Shown here: positions 17,358 through 27,654 of the stretch, piece after piece
Layout of the letters: every line of letters starts with the position of its first letter
Numbering within the stretch: position 1 is the first letter of the stretch
Source of the DNA: JBNKVT01 sp050299335
Lineage (GTDB): Bacteria; Pseudomonadota; Alphaproteobacteria; Rhodobacterales; Rhodobacteraceae
DNA length: 64,000 nucleotides
Reading direction: 5' to 3'
NCBI GenBank assembly: GCA_050299335.1
Contig: JBNKVT010000031.1
Coordinates: forward strand, 1-64,000
Notes under the pieces: generated by a model
Databases searched by the model: none
What the model was told of the DNA's origin: nothing
Seen by the model: only the letters and a program-made list of their open reading frames with translations
Program-made: the position numbers and the translations under genes

Positions 17358-20300
17358 CTAATAGTCCTTCTCGAAATAGATCCCCAGCGACGAATCTCCG
17401 ACGGAGTCAAACGACCCCCGTGCCCGGAGGCTTTCAGAGAGATCATAGACGACCGAGCTGCGGCCGCTGCCATCCGAGCGGGTTTCCAGTTCGAGGTAGA
17501 TCTCGTCGCTGACATACTTGCCCGCGGCCACGCCCGCATTGCCGCTCTCGTCGGTGGTGATATCGAGATTGTCGAAGCCAAGCTGCGACCGCAACCGGTC
17601 GGTCACACCCGGGCGCCCGCCATTGCGCAACGAGGCCGCCGCCGTGGCCAGCCTTGCGGCCTGCAGCGCCGAAAGCTCATCCAACCGCTGGTTGAAGAGC
17701 AAGAGCGCCAGCACTTCGTCCTCCGGCAGCTCGGGCGTGGACTCGAAACGGACTTCCGGCTCGGGCAACCGGCCCGCAACCACGAGCGAGACCTGGTATT
17801 CGCCCACCTGGCTCAAAGTTCGGAACAGCACATTCGGCTGCAGATTGCCTTCGAAATCCGCCCGTCCCTCAACGAAATCCAGCCGCTTGCCAAGGATGGC
17901 GATCCGGCCCCGGAGCAGGTTGAAGCCACCCACGGGCCGCACATCGTCCAGCGCACCCCTCAGGCGCAGACTGCCGCCAAGCTCGGTATCAAGACCCCAG
18001 CCCCGGATGAAGATCCGGTTGGGAGACTCGATCCGGATATCGAGACCGACCGACGGCCCGCCGCTGCCTTCATCGCGCCTCGGCGACGTCTCCTCGACCC
18101 GCGCCAGGGTCATGCGGACCGCTTGGGGCGGCTGGCGGTGGCGCACGTCCAACAGTGTGCCTGCCGTCACCGAAAAGCTTTCGGGAATGACGATATTCGT
18201 CCCGTCGAGCGTGATCTCCCCGGCGATGAGCGGCCCCCTGGCGAGCGGCCCGGTTACGGTGAGGCGGCCATCCAGCTCGGTGGCGATATACCCGGCCTGG
18301 ACGATCTTGGCGTTGACCAGTCGGATGGCCAGATCGGCCGGAAGGCCGCTTGAAGGGTCGAGGCCGATCGATCCCGAGGCCGAAATCCTGCCTCCGGCGC
18401 TGAACCGGCCCCGGGCTTCGGCAATGTCGAGACGGGTGCCCGTCAGGCTGGCGGTGGTGGAGATGTTCTCGATGCGAATGTTCTGCAGCGGCAGGACAAA
18501 GGCCGCATTTTCCGTCGCAAGACTGCCGGAATAGACCGGCGATGACAGCCGCCCCGAGACCCGCGCCGACAGGCTGAGATCGCCCGACAGCTGGATCGCC
18601 TGTCGGGCAAGGGCCGGGTTGGCCAGCGCCAGCGGCACCGTGCCATTTGCCGCAATGTTCAGGCCGGGCCCGCCAAGCGGCACGGTTCCCGAGGCTCCGA
18701 GCGACAGGCCCGAGGGGCCGGTGACCCGGGCGGTGTCAAGCCGGACGGTCTGACCAGTGAGATTGCCCGAAACTTCGGCGCTCAGCGCCGGGATACCGTT
18801 CTGCTGCAGCGGCCCGGCGGTCAGACCGCCACCCGAGATGCTGAAACGCGCCGCGATATCGTCGAGCGGGCCGGTCACCCAGGCTTCGCCCGTTACCGTC
18901 CCGGCCAGCCCCTCATCCCGGGCCAGGGGACGCAGCACCTGCATCGGAAACCGCTTGAGCGCAATCTCGAGATCGGCTTCGGCCCCGCCGCCAGGCAGCG
19001 GCACGATACCGTCAATCCGCGCATCGATCCCGTCGGCGGAGGTCAGCGCGGCGGTAAGATCGACGATGTCACGGGCGCTGTCGGTCCGACCCGCGGCCCG
19101 AAGCGACAGCGGCGGCAGGCCGGTGGCTGCAAGCGGCGCGACGGTGAAATCGGCGATCTCAAGCCGGAAATCCGCCTCGGGGTCGGCGCGCGTGCCGGTC
19201 ACCTGGGCGGTGCCGTCGATCTGCCCGCCGGCGGCAAAGTCGGGATTGACGGCATTGACGATGGAGACCGGCAGCGCCCTTGCCGTAAAATCCAGCGCCA
19301 GGGTCTCGCCGATCACGCCGGAAAGCGTCAGCGATCCCGCGCCGATGGCCATGTCCAGCGGCGACAGCGCGATGGTGTCGCCGGTGATTTCCAGCGCGGG
19401 CCTGCTCTGCAGCTCGGCCCGAATGTCGCCCTGTTCCAGAAACAGCGTCCTAAGCACCAGCCGGAGACCCGGATCGAGCCGCGCCAGATCGCCACTGACC
19501 TCGGCATGGGTGCCGTTTTCCAGATCGGCCTCTGCGGTGACCGACATCGTCTCTTCGATACGGGTCGCGGTCGCGGTCAGGCTGCGCGCCCGGAATCCGC
19601 CCAGAATTGCATCCGAAAGGGTCGCGGTGCCGTCAGCGAGCGGCAGGCCGAACAGATCGTGGATCGTGGCATCGATCTCGCCCGAACCAAGGCGGATGTC
19701 GCCATAGGTGAAATCGGCAATCTCGGCGCCGAGCCGCAGGTTCTGTCGGCCGGAAACCGGTTGAAGCTCGACCCGCGCGAAGGCGGCGCCGCCCGCATCG
19801 ACCAGCGCCAGCGACGCGGCCGGGGCGATATCCGGCGCCCGGAGGTCAAGATCGCCGGTCAGAAGCCCCGAGGCGGCACGCTCGATCCCGCCGGTCATCG
19901 ACAGACCGTCGGTGATCAGGCTGAATTCCCGCAATGCCATCGCCTCGCGGGTCAACGCGATCTCGCCGCTTAGCGCGGTCTGCGCCCCGTCGAGAATGCC
20001 CGAGCCGCTCACCTGCCCCACAAGATCGCGATTGGGCTGCAAGAGCCCCTCATATACCAGCCGCGTCGCCCGCAATTGCCGCCCCCGAAGCCGCATGTCG
20101 GCGGCAAGGATGACCGCGTCCAGCGTAATCCCGTCGGCTGCCCCGCCCGTCGCCGCGGCCTCCAGGCTGACCGGCCCGCCCGGCTCCCCGGTCAGCAGAC
20201 CGATATCGGCCAGCCGCGCCTTCAGGGCGATATCGGTCGCGGCCAGGGCATAGCGGCCATCGGCATGGACCTGCAAAAGATCGTTCTCGAGCCGGAAGTC

Positions 20301-21995
20301 GCGCGCGGCAAACCCTGTCCGGTCGCGCACCAACCCGCCGGTCAGGGTCGCGGTTCCGGCAAGCAGCGGGTTGATGGTCGCATCGCCGATGCCGAGCCCG
20401 GTGGCGGCCCCGTCGAAATCCAGATCGAAGCCGCCGGTCAGCATCCGCACCTGCCCACGCGCCTCGATGTCGATCTGCCCGGTCAGGTCACGCCCGCCGA
20501 GACCGGAAAAGGGCGACAGATCGGCGATACGGGCGGCGAGCGTGCCATCGAAGGACCCGCCTTCGACCGTACCGTCGAGGCCAAGCTCGATACCGTTGCC
20601 GCGTATCCCGGCCTCGGTGATGGTCAGGGGTCCGGCCTCGGTCCAGGCGATCCCGGCGGCGAGTTCGATCCGTTCGCCGATCGCCTCCCGCGCTTCCGGA
20701 TCGGGCAGTTGCAGACCGTCCACCAGCCCGCCGATTGTGCCGCTGATACGGCGGGTTCCGGGTGCGCCGGTCAGATCGGCGGTGCCGCTATAGTCGAGCC
20801 GCGCCGAGGTGACGGCCGTCGCGCCCGAGATCAGCCCGCTGAGGGCAATTTCGGCGCGCCAGGTCCCGTTCCGCCCAAGATCGACCGCCAGGGTTCCGCT
20901 TTGCAGCGTCGTGTCGCCGCCTGGGACCGGCAACAAGGTCGGATCGCCGTCAGGGCTGCCGATGCTGCCATTGAGGGTGAAATGCTCCGGCAGTCCCGTC
21001 GCGTCGATCTCGCCCTGACCGGTCAGTTGCATCGCGGCACTTGAGACCAGAAGCGCGTCCAACCTGAACCCGCCGGCCCGGGGGATGCCGCCACGGGCCG
21101 AGACGAGGCTGTCCCCGGCAAAGAACCCGCGATAGGCCGCCGGAACCAGCGGGCTGATATCACCCGAAATGGCCAGTTCGAAGCCGCGCTCGCTGGCGGT
21201 ATCGCGCAGCCGGGCATTGCCCGAGACCAGCCGGACTTCATCGGCGGCGAGGCTCAGTTCGGCGGCGAAATCCGACAAGGGCCCGGACCCTGACAGGTGC
21301 AGGTCGATGGCGGGCCGACCCTCGATATTCAGGCTCTCGGCGATGACGCCGCCTCTGGGCTCCTGAAGGTCGAGATCGAGGGACAGGTCCTCGGTCTCGT
21401 TGGCAAAGGAGGCCTGGAGGGCCAGGCGACCCTCCTGCGCATCGAGGCGGTTCATCGTCAGGTCGGCATCCAGCGTTCCGTCCTCAAGGATCAGTGTGGC
21501 CTGCAGGTCGACAACCGCCGCGCGCCCCATGACCGGCTCCGCAATCTCGATCCTTTCGACGGCGGCACGGCCGATTCGCACCGCGACCGGCAGGTCGGGG
21601 AGAGTGAAACCGCCCTCCGCCGCGTCCGGCAGGGTCGCTGGTGCGGCGGCAGTTTCGGGGGCTATCGGAGGGCGCGAGACAACGACACGTCCCACCGACA
21701 GTTCGTCGACCAGCAGACGACCGCGCAAGAGCGCGGTGCGGGTCCATTCGATGGCGACATTCTCCAGTTCCAGCCAGGTGCCCGACGGATCGGAGACGGT
21801 GATGCGTTCGATGGTGGCCTTGCTGGACAGCGCCCCGGTGACGCCGACAAACCGGATCTGGCGCGTATCCGAGGACAGGGCGTCCTCGATCAGGCCGATC
21901 ACGAAACCATTGTCGGCCTCGTCGGTCGCCGGGACCTCCTGGGCGGCGACCGGCAAGGGCAATGCAAGCAGGAATATCAGGACAAAACGCAGCAT
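17358..21995 (-). CDS. tamB: Translocation and assembly module protein TamB
   Basis: A 1545-residue, very long beta-rich protein with an N-terminal signal anchor (LRFVLIFLLALPLPVAA). Repeated segments of the type LxLxGxLxxG run through the middle, as expected for the hydrophobic-groove repeats of TamB/AsmA-like proteins. The C-terminal DUF490 domain ends in LSESLRARGSFDSVGDSSLGIYFEKDY, which contacts the TamA barrel. TamB bridges the inner and outer membranes and helps assemble outer-membrane proteins and move phospholipid. Its start overlaps the tamA stop by one base (TGATG), a translationally coupled pair. Length is typical of alphaproteobacterial members. Confidence 0.93.
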   Translation of the reverse strand: MLRFVLIFLLALPLPVAAQEVPATDEADNGFVIGLIEDALSSDTRQIRFVGVTGALSSKATIERITVSDPSGTWLELENVAIEWTRTALLRGRLLVDELSVGRVVVSRPPIAPETAAAPATLPDAAEGGFTLPDLPVAVRIGRAAVERIEIAEPVMGRAAVVDLQATLILEDGTLDADLTMNRLDAQEGRLALQASFANETEDLSLDLDLQEPRGGVIAESLNIEGRPAIDLHLSGSGPLSDFAAELSLAADEVRLVSGNARLRDTASERGFELAISGDISPLVPAAYRGFFAGDSLVSARGGIPRAGGFRLDALLVSSAAMQLTGQGEIDATGLPEHFTLNGSIGSPDGDPTLLPVPGGDTTLQSGTLAVDLGRNGTWRAEIALSGLISGATAVTSARLDYSGTADLTGAPGTRRISGTIGGLVDGLQLPDPEAREAIGERIELAAGIAWTEAGPLTITEAGIRGNGIELGLDGTVEGGSFDGTLAARIADLSPFSGLGGRDLTGQIDIEARGQVRMLTGGFDLDFDGAATGLGIGDATINPLLAGTATLTGGLVRDRTGFAARDFRLENDLLQVHADGRYALAATDIALKARLADIGLLTGEPGGPVSLEAAATGGAADGITLDAVILAADMRLRGRQLRATRLVYEGLLQPNRDLVGQVSGSGILDGAQTALSGEIALTREAMALREFSLITDGLSMTGGIERAASGLLTGDLDLRAPDIAPAASLALVDAGGAAFARVELQPVSGRQNLRLGAEIADFTYGDIRLGSGEIDATIHDLFGLPLADGTATLSDAILGGFRARSLTATATRIEETMSVTAEADLENGTHAEVSGDLARLDPGLRLVLRTLFLEQGDIRAELQSRPALEITGDTIALSPLDMAIGAGSLTLSGVIGETLALDFTARALPVSIVNAVNPDFAAGGQIDGTAQVTGTRADPEADFRLEIADFTVAPLAATGLPPLSLRAAGRTDSARDIVDLTAALTSADGIDARIDGIVPLPGGGAEADLEIALKRFPMQVLRPLARDEGLAGTVTGEAWVTGPLDDIAARFSISGGGLTAGPLQQNGIPALSAEVSGNLTGQTVRLDTARVTGPSGLSLGASGTVPLGGPGLNIAANGTVPLALANPALARQAIQLSGDLSLSARVSGRLSSPVYSGSLATENAAFVLPLQNIRIENISTTASLTGTRLDIAEARGRFSAGGRISASGSIGLDPSSGLPADLAIRLVNAKIVQAGYIATELDGRLTVTGPLARGPLIAGEITLDGTNIVIPESFSVTAGTLLDVRHRQPPQAVRMTLARVEETSPRRDEGSGGPSVGLDIRIESPNRIFIRGWGLDTELGGSLRLRGALDDVRPVGGFNLLRGRIAILGKRLDFVEGRADFEGNLQPNVLFRTLSQVGEYQVSLVVAGRLPEPEVRFESTPELPEDEVLALLLFNQRLDELSALQAARLATAAASLRNGGRPGVTDRLRSQLGFDNLDITTDESGNAGVAAGKYVSDEIYLELETRSDGSGRSSVVYDLSESLRARGSFDSVGDSSLGIYFEKDY

Positions 21996-23941
21996 CAGAA
22001 AGCCTGCCCGATACCGATATAATAGGCAAAACCCGGATCGCCCGGCATCGGGTCGAGCGGCACCGCGACATCGAAACGGATCGGGCCAATACCGGTATAA
22101 TAGCGCAGCCCGAGACCGGCGCCGATCCTGAGATCGCCGTCCGAGCCCGGAACCTCTCTGAGGCTGACATAGCCACCATCGGCAAAGCCCACGATGCCGA
22201 TCGTGTCGGTGAACTGGTGGCGAAGCTCACCCGACATCAGCAGCAGCGACCGGCCGCCCTCGATATCGCCTCCGATACCGACGCCGATGCCCCGATAGGG
22301 ATAGCCGCGCACGGATCCGCCGCCACCGGTATAGAACAGAAGGCTATCCGGGATTTCGTCACTCACTCCGCCGATGATGGACCCGGCCACCAGCCGCCCG
22401 GCCAGGACCGTGCCGAGCGTCTCGCCGAAAGCGAAATAGCCGCGCAGGTCGATCTCGGTCTTCAGGGCAGTGTTCCCAAGGACGAATTCGTGGAAGGGCC
22501 GTGCCTCGCCACTGAGGAAATAGCCGCGCCGCGGGTCGGTGGAATCGTCGCGGCGGTCCAGCGTGGCTCTCGCGACGAGCGACAGCGTGCTGAAGGAACT
22601 GGTCCCGCCGTCATCGGTGATCTGCGTTCTGGCCGCCTCGACCCGGAGCGCGCCGTCAAGCTCGGGGCTGAAAATGTGGGTCAGCCCGGCCGAATAGGCC
22701 GCCGACCGCTCGCGGTAATGCTCCAGATCATCCTGAAGCAAGGTGAATCCGGTGGTGAAATTCGTGTCGGGGGTGATCACCCCGGGCTTCAGAAAGCTGA
22801 CGCTGAACTCGTAATCGTAGTCCACGGGCTGCTCGCCGGTTTGAATACCGTCCGCCCGCGCGTCGAAACGCAGGCGCTCGGCGCGTCCGAAAAGATTGCG
22901 GTGCAGCCAGAACGCCTCCAGCCCCAGCCCGTCGACGGAGGAAAACGCCGCCCCGCCACCGATCCGGCGCGGTTTTCGGTCCGTCACGGTGACCTCCAGC
23001 GGATAGGCCCCGTCCGGGCCGACCTCCTCGGGCTCGCGGACCCGCACGGAGTTGAAGACCCCAAGCCGGCTCAACCGGTCGCGCATCCGCCGGACCTGGT
23101 CGGGATCGTAAGGCGTTCCCGGCTCGATTTGGGCCATGCGGCGCAGGAACACCGGATCGACGGTCTTCGAGCCGGTGACAGATACGCCGCTGATCCGCGC
23201 TGCCGGGCCTGGGTCAAAGATGATCGTCGCGTCCAGACGGTTGGTGTCGTGATCGGCAATCAGTTCCTGGTCGCCAATGCGGGCGCGCGGATGCCCGGCA
23301 TGGCGCCAGTTTTCGATCTCGGCGGCGGCGACGTCGCTTATCAGGGTGCCGTGGGCTGGCTGACCCGCTGCGAACTGCCTGGCGAGGGTAAGATCGGAAA
23401 GGCTGCGACGCTGGCCATTCTCGGGTGCCGCATTGACAATTTCGGTCCTGCCGAAACGAAACAATGGCCCCGGTTCGACGGTGATATCGACGAGGACATT
23501 CTGCGGCAGATCGGCGATCAGATCCATCCCGGCCGCCTCGCGCCCACCGATCCGGATGCTGATCGCCCCGGAATAATAGCCTTCCGCATAGAGCGCCGAG
23601 AGAATGGTCCGGTAGTCGCCTCGGGCCCGCGCGATCAGCCCGGCCGCTCCCGGAGCTGGCTGGTCGGCACCGCTGACCGTTGCCGAGACCTCCGCGATCA
23701 GATCCCGCAGGTCTTCCGGAGCCGGGCCGGAGAAACTCAGTCTCGCCCGATAGTCAAAAGGATCAATGATGTCGATCGCCTGCGCGTCTTCGTCACCTTC
23801 CAGGAACTTGATCCCGAACAACTCGAAAGCCTGCGCCGCGCCGGCGGCGCCGAGCCAGCAGGCGGCACAGATCAACAGATTTCTGAACAAGACCAAGCTG
23901 CCCCCGGGGAACGATGCACTTCCGCTGCCTATACTTGTCAT
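21995..23941 (-). CDS. tamA: Outer-membrane translocation module barrel TamA
   Basis: An Omp85-family outer-membrane protein, 648 residues from the chosen start. A signal peptide (LLICAACWLGAAGAAQA) is followed by POTRA domains (about 40-260; for example ARISGVSVTGSKTVDPVFLRRMAQIEPG) and a 16-strand barrel. The barrel carries the family signature GGGGSVRGYPYRGIG, the VRG(Y/F) loop, and ends in GIGQAF with a C-terminal aromatic. It works with TamB. The frame extends to 24034, but the ATG at 23941 gives a short basic N-terminus; a TTG around 23897 nearer the signal peptide is also possible. Upstream lie 769 bases with no gene. Confidence 0.92.
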   Translation of the reverse strand: MTSIGSGSASFPGGSLVLFRNLLICAACWLGAAGAAQAFELFGIKFLEGDEDAQAIDIIDPFDYRARLSFSGPAPEDLRDLIAEVSATVSGADQPAPGAAGLIARARGDYRTILSALYAEGYYSGAISIRIGGREAAGMDLIADLPQNVLVDITVEPGPLFRFGRTEIVNAAPENGQRRSLSDLTLARQFAAGQPAHGTLISDVAAAEIENWRHAGHPRARIGDQELIADHDTNRLDATIIFDPGPAARISGVSVTGSKTVDPVFLRRMAQIEPGTPYDPDQVRRMRDRLSRLGVFNSVRVREPEEVGPDGAYPLEVTVTDRKPRRIGGGAAFSSVDGLGLEAFWLHRNLFGRAERLRFDARADGIQTGEQPVDYDYEFSVSFLKPGVITPDTNFTTGFTLLQDDLEHYRERSAAYSAGLTHIFSPELDGALRVEAARTQITDDGGTSSFSTLSLVARATLDRRDDSTDPRRGYFLSGEARPFHEFVLGNTALKTEIDLRGYFAFGETLGTVLAGRLVAGSIIGGVSDEIPDSLLFYTGGGGSVRGYPYRGIGVGIGGDIEGGRSLLLMSGELRHQFTDTIGIVGFADGGYVSLREVPGSDGDLRIGAGLGLRYYTGIGPIRFDVAVPLDPMPGDPGFAYYIGIGQAF

Positions 23942-24147
23942 TGGCACGCGGATTCGCAAACCCAAACGCTTCGGCGAGACGCAAGGTTCCGCTGACACAG
24001 CGTTTCGAGAAGAACCAGAGACATCGCGCATCACGTTTCGAGTTCGAGGCAGGGCCGAGGGGCAGCGAACAATGGTTCAGGTATTTCTCGAAACACTGCA
24101 GGTCCCATGAACCCTTGCACGGCCTCCCGGCGCTGCTGCATTTCTGC

Positions 24148-24440
24148 GCTTCACGGAACCAGCCCCAACCTCCCGCCCTCCCCATCGCACGCCGCTCCGC
24201 TCCGGTACGGGCGCGACCAGCACCTGTCCGCGACTGTCTCAGGCGCTTTGCGCTTTCACGGCCGAAACGCGCCCCCAGGGCGTTTCCGGAGCGTTTCCGG
24301 AGCGTTTCAGGAACGCTGTTCACCCCCGGGGCAGGCGCGTTTCTGCCACAGGCGGCGAACCGCCCACCATGATGTGACCGCGCCATAGGGCAATGTGGAA
24401 GCACGGCCCGGACAGCGCCCGTCCTGCGCCGCGTCTTGCC
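24148..24440 (-). repeat. Long palindromic repeat, copy 3 (diverged, interrupted)
   Basis: Read on the minus strand, 24440-24313 matches the core of copies 1 and 2 in blocks: GGGCGCTGTCCGG, CTATGGCGC, GTCACATC and ACGCGCCTGCCCC. On the plus strand, 24150-24230 carries the arm-like pieces ACCAGCCCCAACC and GCGACCAGCACC. About 80 bases between the arm and the core, including an 11-base tandem repeat, have no match in the other copies. This is most of what fills the 769-base gap between tamA and sat-cysC; the remaining 24441-24710 shows nothing I recognise. Confidence 0.6.
24280..24312 (+). repeat. Three tandem 11-bp units
   Basis: GCGTTTCCGGA at 24280-24290 and 24291-24301, then GCGTTTCAGGA at 24302-24312 with one change. 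It lies inside the interrupting segment of the third palindromic repeat copy. Confidence 0.8.
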
Positions 24441-24710
24441 CTCTTCTTCGAGCCTGGGCCGCGTGATCCCGGAATTTGAAATTGCCAGGTCACGGCGCGA
24501 CCGATGCGCGTGTTCAAAGATGCGGATCTGCAAATTCCATTTGCGATCTTCCCACCCAGCCACGGGATGCGTCGGAGGTGGGTGCGCGGTGCGCCCGGCA
24601 TAGCGGAAAATGCCATGTCGCCGCGCATTCGCAGATTGTGCGGCAACGGGCCGCCCTGCCGGGCCACCGCAAACCGGATGGGATGGCGGGCGTGTACCCC
24701 GCGAGACCCG

Positions 24711-26417
24711 CTACCCCGCGACCAGGCCGAGGCTCTCCAGCTTCAGAATCACCTGGTGCGCGCAATTATCGACATCGGTTCCCTCGGTATCCAGCCGCAG
24801 CTCGGGATCTTCCGGAACATCGTAAGGATCTGAAATCCCGGTGAATTCCTTGATCTTGCCTTCGCGGGCCAGCTTGTAAAGGCCCTTGCGGTCGCGGCGC
24901 TCGCATTCCTCGATCGAGGTGGCGACATGAACCTCGACAAAGGTCCCGTACTGCTCGATCTCTTCGCGGACGGCGCGGCGGGTGGTGGCATAGGGCGCGA
25001 TGGGCGCGCAGATCGCGATGCCGCCGTTCTTGGTGATTTCCGAGGCGACATAACCGATGCGGCGGATGTTGAGGTCGCGGTGTTCCTTGGAAAAGCCCAG
25101 CTCCGAGGACAGGTTTTTCCGCACGATATCACCGTCGAGAAGCGTCACCGGCCGCCCGCCCTGTTCCATCAGCTTGACCATCAGAGCGTTGGCGATGGTC
25201 GATTTGCCCGAGCCCGAGAAGCCGGTGAAGAACACCGTGAACCCCTGTTTCGACCGCGCTGGACGGGTGCGGCGCAGCTCGGCGACCACCTCGGGATAGG
25301 AGAACCAGTCCGGGATTTCCAGGCCCTCGGCCAGGCGGCGGCGCAGTTCGGTGCCGGAGATGTTGAGGACGGTGACGCCCTCCTCGATCTCGTCGGCGGG
25401 CTCGTACTGGGCGCGTTCCTGGACATAGACCATGTGTTTGAACGGCACCATCTCGATGCCCATCTCGTCCTGATACTGCTTGAACATATCCTGCGCGTCA
25501 TAGGGCCCGTAGAAATCATCACCCTTCGAATTCTTGCCCGGCCCGGCATGATCGCGCCCGACGATGAAATGGGTGCAGCCGTGGTTCTTGCGGATGAGCC
25601 CGTGCCAGACCGCCTCGCGCGGGCCGGCCATGCGCATGGCGAGGTTCAGAAGGCTGAGATTGGTGGTCGAGGACGGGTATTTGTCCAGCACCGCCTCGTA
25701 ACAGCGCACGCGGGTGAAATGGTCGATATCGCCGGGCTTGGTAAGGCCGACGATTGGGTGGATCAAGAGGTTGGCCTGCGCCTCCTTGGCCGCCCGGAAG
25801 GTCAGTTCCTGATGGGCGCGGTGCAGGGGGTTGCGGGTCTGGAAGGCGACGACCCTCCGCCAGCCCAGCTTGCGGAACATCGCGCGCAGCTCGTTCGGGG
25901 TGTCGCGGCGGCCGCGATAGTCGTAATGCACCGGCTGCTGGATGCCGGTGACCGGCCCGCCCAGATAGACAGGACCGGCATGGTTATGCAGGTAATTGAC
26001 CGCCGGATGGGCAGGATCGTCCGACCCGAACACCTTTTCCGCCTCGCGCGCCTTGTCCGGGATCCACTTGTCCGACACCGACAGGATGGCAAGGATCACG
26101 CCTTCCTGGTCGCGGAGCGCGATATCCTGACCCGGCTCGATCCCGTCGGCGAATTTCTGGCTGACATCCAGCGTGATCGGCATCGGCCAGAGCGCCCCGT
26201 CGCTCAGCCGCATGGTCTCGACCACCGAATCGTAGTCGGCCTGCCCAAGGAACCCCTTCAGCGGATTGAAGCCGCCATTCATCAACAGCTCCAGATCGCA
26301 GATCTGGCGCGGGCTCAGGTCCCAGGACGGCAGGTCGCCGGCCTCGTGCTTGAGTTTCTCGGCGCTGTCGTAAGAGACAAAGAGTTCCGGGATCGGCATG
26401 GTGTTCTGAGCGGTCAT
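24711..26417 (-). CDS. sat-cysC: Bifunctional sulfate adenylyltransferase / APS kinase
   Basis: One 568-residue protein carries both sulfate-activation steps. The N-terminal ATP sulfurylase (1-385) has FNPLKGFLGQADY, the ATP/sulfate motif QTRNPLHRAH, and GRDHAGPG. The C-terminal APS kinase (about 390-568) has the P-loop FTGFSGSGKST, LLDGDIVRKNL, the GYVASEITKNGGIAICAPIAPY lid and FVEVHVATSIEECERRDRKGLY. Products are APS and PAPS, used for cysteine synthesis and as the sulfate donor for sulfotransferases; one sulfotransferase domain is encoded at 9236-10666. This is the single-chain Sat-CysC form, distinct from CysN-CysC fusions. It is a single-gene unit with the porin terminator upstream. Confidence 0.95.
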   Translation of the reverse strand: MTAQNTMPIPELFVSYDSAEKLKHEAGDLPSWDLSPRQICDLELLMNGGFNPLKGFLGQADYDSVVETMRLSDGALWPMPITLDVSQKFADGIEPGQDIALRDQEGVILAILSVSDKWIPDKAREAEKVFGSDDPAHPAVNYLHNHAGPVYLGGPVTGIQQPVHYDYRGRRDTPNELRAMFRKLGWRRVVAFQTRNPLHRAHQELTFRAAKEAQANLLIHPIVGLTKPGDIDHFTRVRCYEAVLDKYPSSTTNLSLLNLAMRMAGPREAVWHGLIRKNHGCTHFIVGRDHAGPGKNSKGDDFYGPYDAQDMFKQYQDEMGIEMVPFKHMVYVQERAQYEPADEIEEGVTVLNISGTELRRRLAEGLEIPDWFSYPEVVAELRRTRPARSKQGFTVFFTGFSGSGKSTIANALMVKLMEQGGRPVTLLDGDIVRKNLSSELGFSKEHRDLNIRRIGYVASEITKNGGIAICAPIAPYATTRRAVREEIEQYGTFVEVHVATSIEECERRDRKGLYKLAREGKIKEFTGISDPYDVPEDPELRLDTEGTDVDNCAHQVILKLESLGLVAG

Positions 26418-26573
26418 GGGAGTTCTTCCGGCTGATCGAATGTTGCAGCGAGCGTGTGCCTAGCAGCGTTGGGTTGGATGGTCAAAGGCCAATATGGGAC
26501 CGGCGTCCCGACCTTCGAATATGTGCCGGGCGGTTCTGGCGCAGCAAGGTAAATGCAGGATTAAGAAAAGCCG

Positions 26574-26612
26574 AAACCCAAAAAGAAAAGAGCGGACCTG
26601 AGCCCGCTCTTT
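26574..26612 (-). terminator. Intrinsic terminator of the porin gene
   Basis: On the minus strand AAAGAGCGG (26612-26604) pairs with CCGCTCTTT (26595-26587) around an 8-base loop, followed by TCTTTTTGGGTTT. This is a textbook hairpin plus U-tract 23 bases after the porin stop. Confidence 0.9.
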
Positions 26613-26634
26613 CCACATAACTGATCCGGTTGGA

Positions 26635-27654
26635 TCAGAAGGTCATAGCCAGACCCATGTCGGCCTGCAGGAAGTCGTCGTCGACACCGTCGATGGCCAC
26701 GTTGGCAACACCGGCCTTGGCAACAAGACCGCCACCGAGGTCATAGGACGCACCCAGACCGTAGACGTCGGCTTCGATGAAGCCATCACCCGCATCAACC
26801 ATGCGGTAGTAAGCGGCAACGTCGAGGTCACCCGCATCGTAGCTCACGCTGACGGCGAGATCATCAACCTCCTGGTCGGTCGAGTAAGCAACATCGAAGC
26901 CAAAGGCACCGAAGCCAACACCGAGCGATGCAGCGATCAGTCCATCAGGGTCATAGCCAAGCGAACCACCGGCGAGGTCGAAGAGTTTGGCAATGTCGAA
27001 GCTCGCGGTCTCGGTGTCGTCATAACCGATGCCGAAGTCGATGGTGGTACCACCGAAGTCGCCGCTGTAGCTGGCGCCAATGGCATAGCCGTCGATTTCA
27101 CCTTCGGTCGACAGCGAGAAGCCGAAGCTGTCGAAATCATAGTCGTAGCGGATGCGCGGACCCGACTGCGAACCACGGTTGATCTCGTGCACGTCGCCGA
27201 GGCCGGTCAGGCTGATCGCAGTAACGTTCGAAACACGCTTCTTGACGGCGGAATCGGTGTCACCGAACGTAACGGTACCGAAGGATCCCGACACGAAAAC
27301 GTCACCACCGGTCGAAACGTGACCGGACATGTCGTCTGAGAAATCATCCGGGAAGATGATGTCGTCGAGTTCGCTCGCGAACGGCTGTTCGCCGCCCTGG
27401 TCGGTACCACCACCAGCATTGTCAGCGCGGATGTTGGCGCCGAAGGTGAGGCCGCTGTCCGAGGTGCCGGAAAGCGCGAACTTCACGCGAACGCGAGAAG
27501 TGCCGTCGATGTCATCATCATCGGCAAGACCGAAGAAATCGCTCTGATAGAACAGGCCGAGGCGAGCTTCGCCCGATACTTCAACGTCGGCAAGCGCGGC
27601 GCCTGCAACGCTGGATGCAACAAGCGCGGTCGTTGCAAAGAGAACTTTTTTCAT
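26635..27654 (-). CDS. Outer-membrane porin
   Basis: A 339-residue general-diffusion porin of the Rhodobacter type. From the ATG at 27654 (GAGGGAAACA upstream) it begins MKKVLFATTALVASSVAGAALA, a clear signal peptide cleaved before DVEVSGEARLGLFYQ. The mature chain is acidic, Gly- and Asp-rich, with alternating beta strands and ends in MGLAMTF with the terminal Phe needed for outer-membrane insertion. Loop 3-like acidic segments (DELDDIIFPDDFSDDMSG) suggest an aqueous pore. Codons are notably free of rare GC-extreme choices (ACC, GGC, GAC, AAG dominate), consistent with very high expression, and a strong intrinsic terminator follows. Confidence 0.93.
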   Translation of the reverse strand: MKKVLFATTALVASSVAGAALADVEVSGEARLGLFYQSDFFGLADDDDIDGTSRVRVKFALSGTSDSGLTFGANIRADNAGGGTDQGGEQPFASELDDIIFPDDFSDDMSGHVSTGGDVFVSGSFGTVTFGDTDSAVKKRVSNVTAISLTGLGDVHEINRGSQSGPRIRYDYDFDSFGFSLSTEGEIDGYAIGASYSGDFGGTTIDFGIGYDDTETASFDIAKLFDLAGGSLGYDPDGLIAASLGVGFGAFGFDVAYSTDQEVDDLAVSVSYDAGDLDVAAYYRMVDAGDGFIEADVYGLGASYDLGGGLVAKAGVANVAIDGVDDDFLQADMGLAMTF

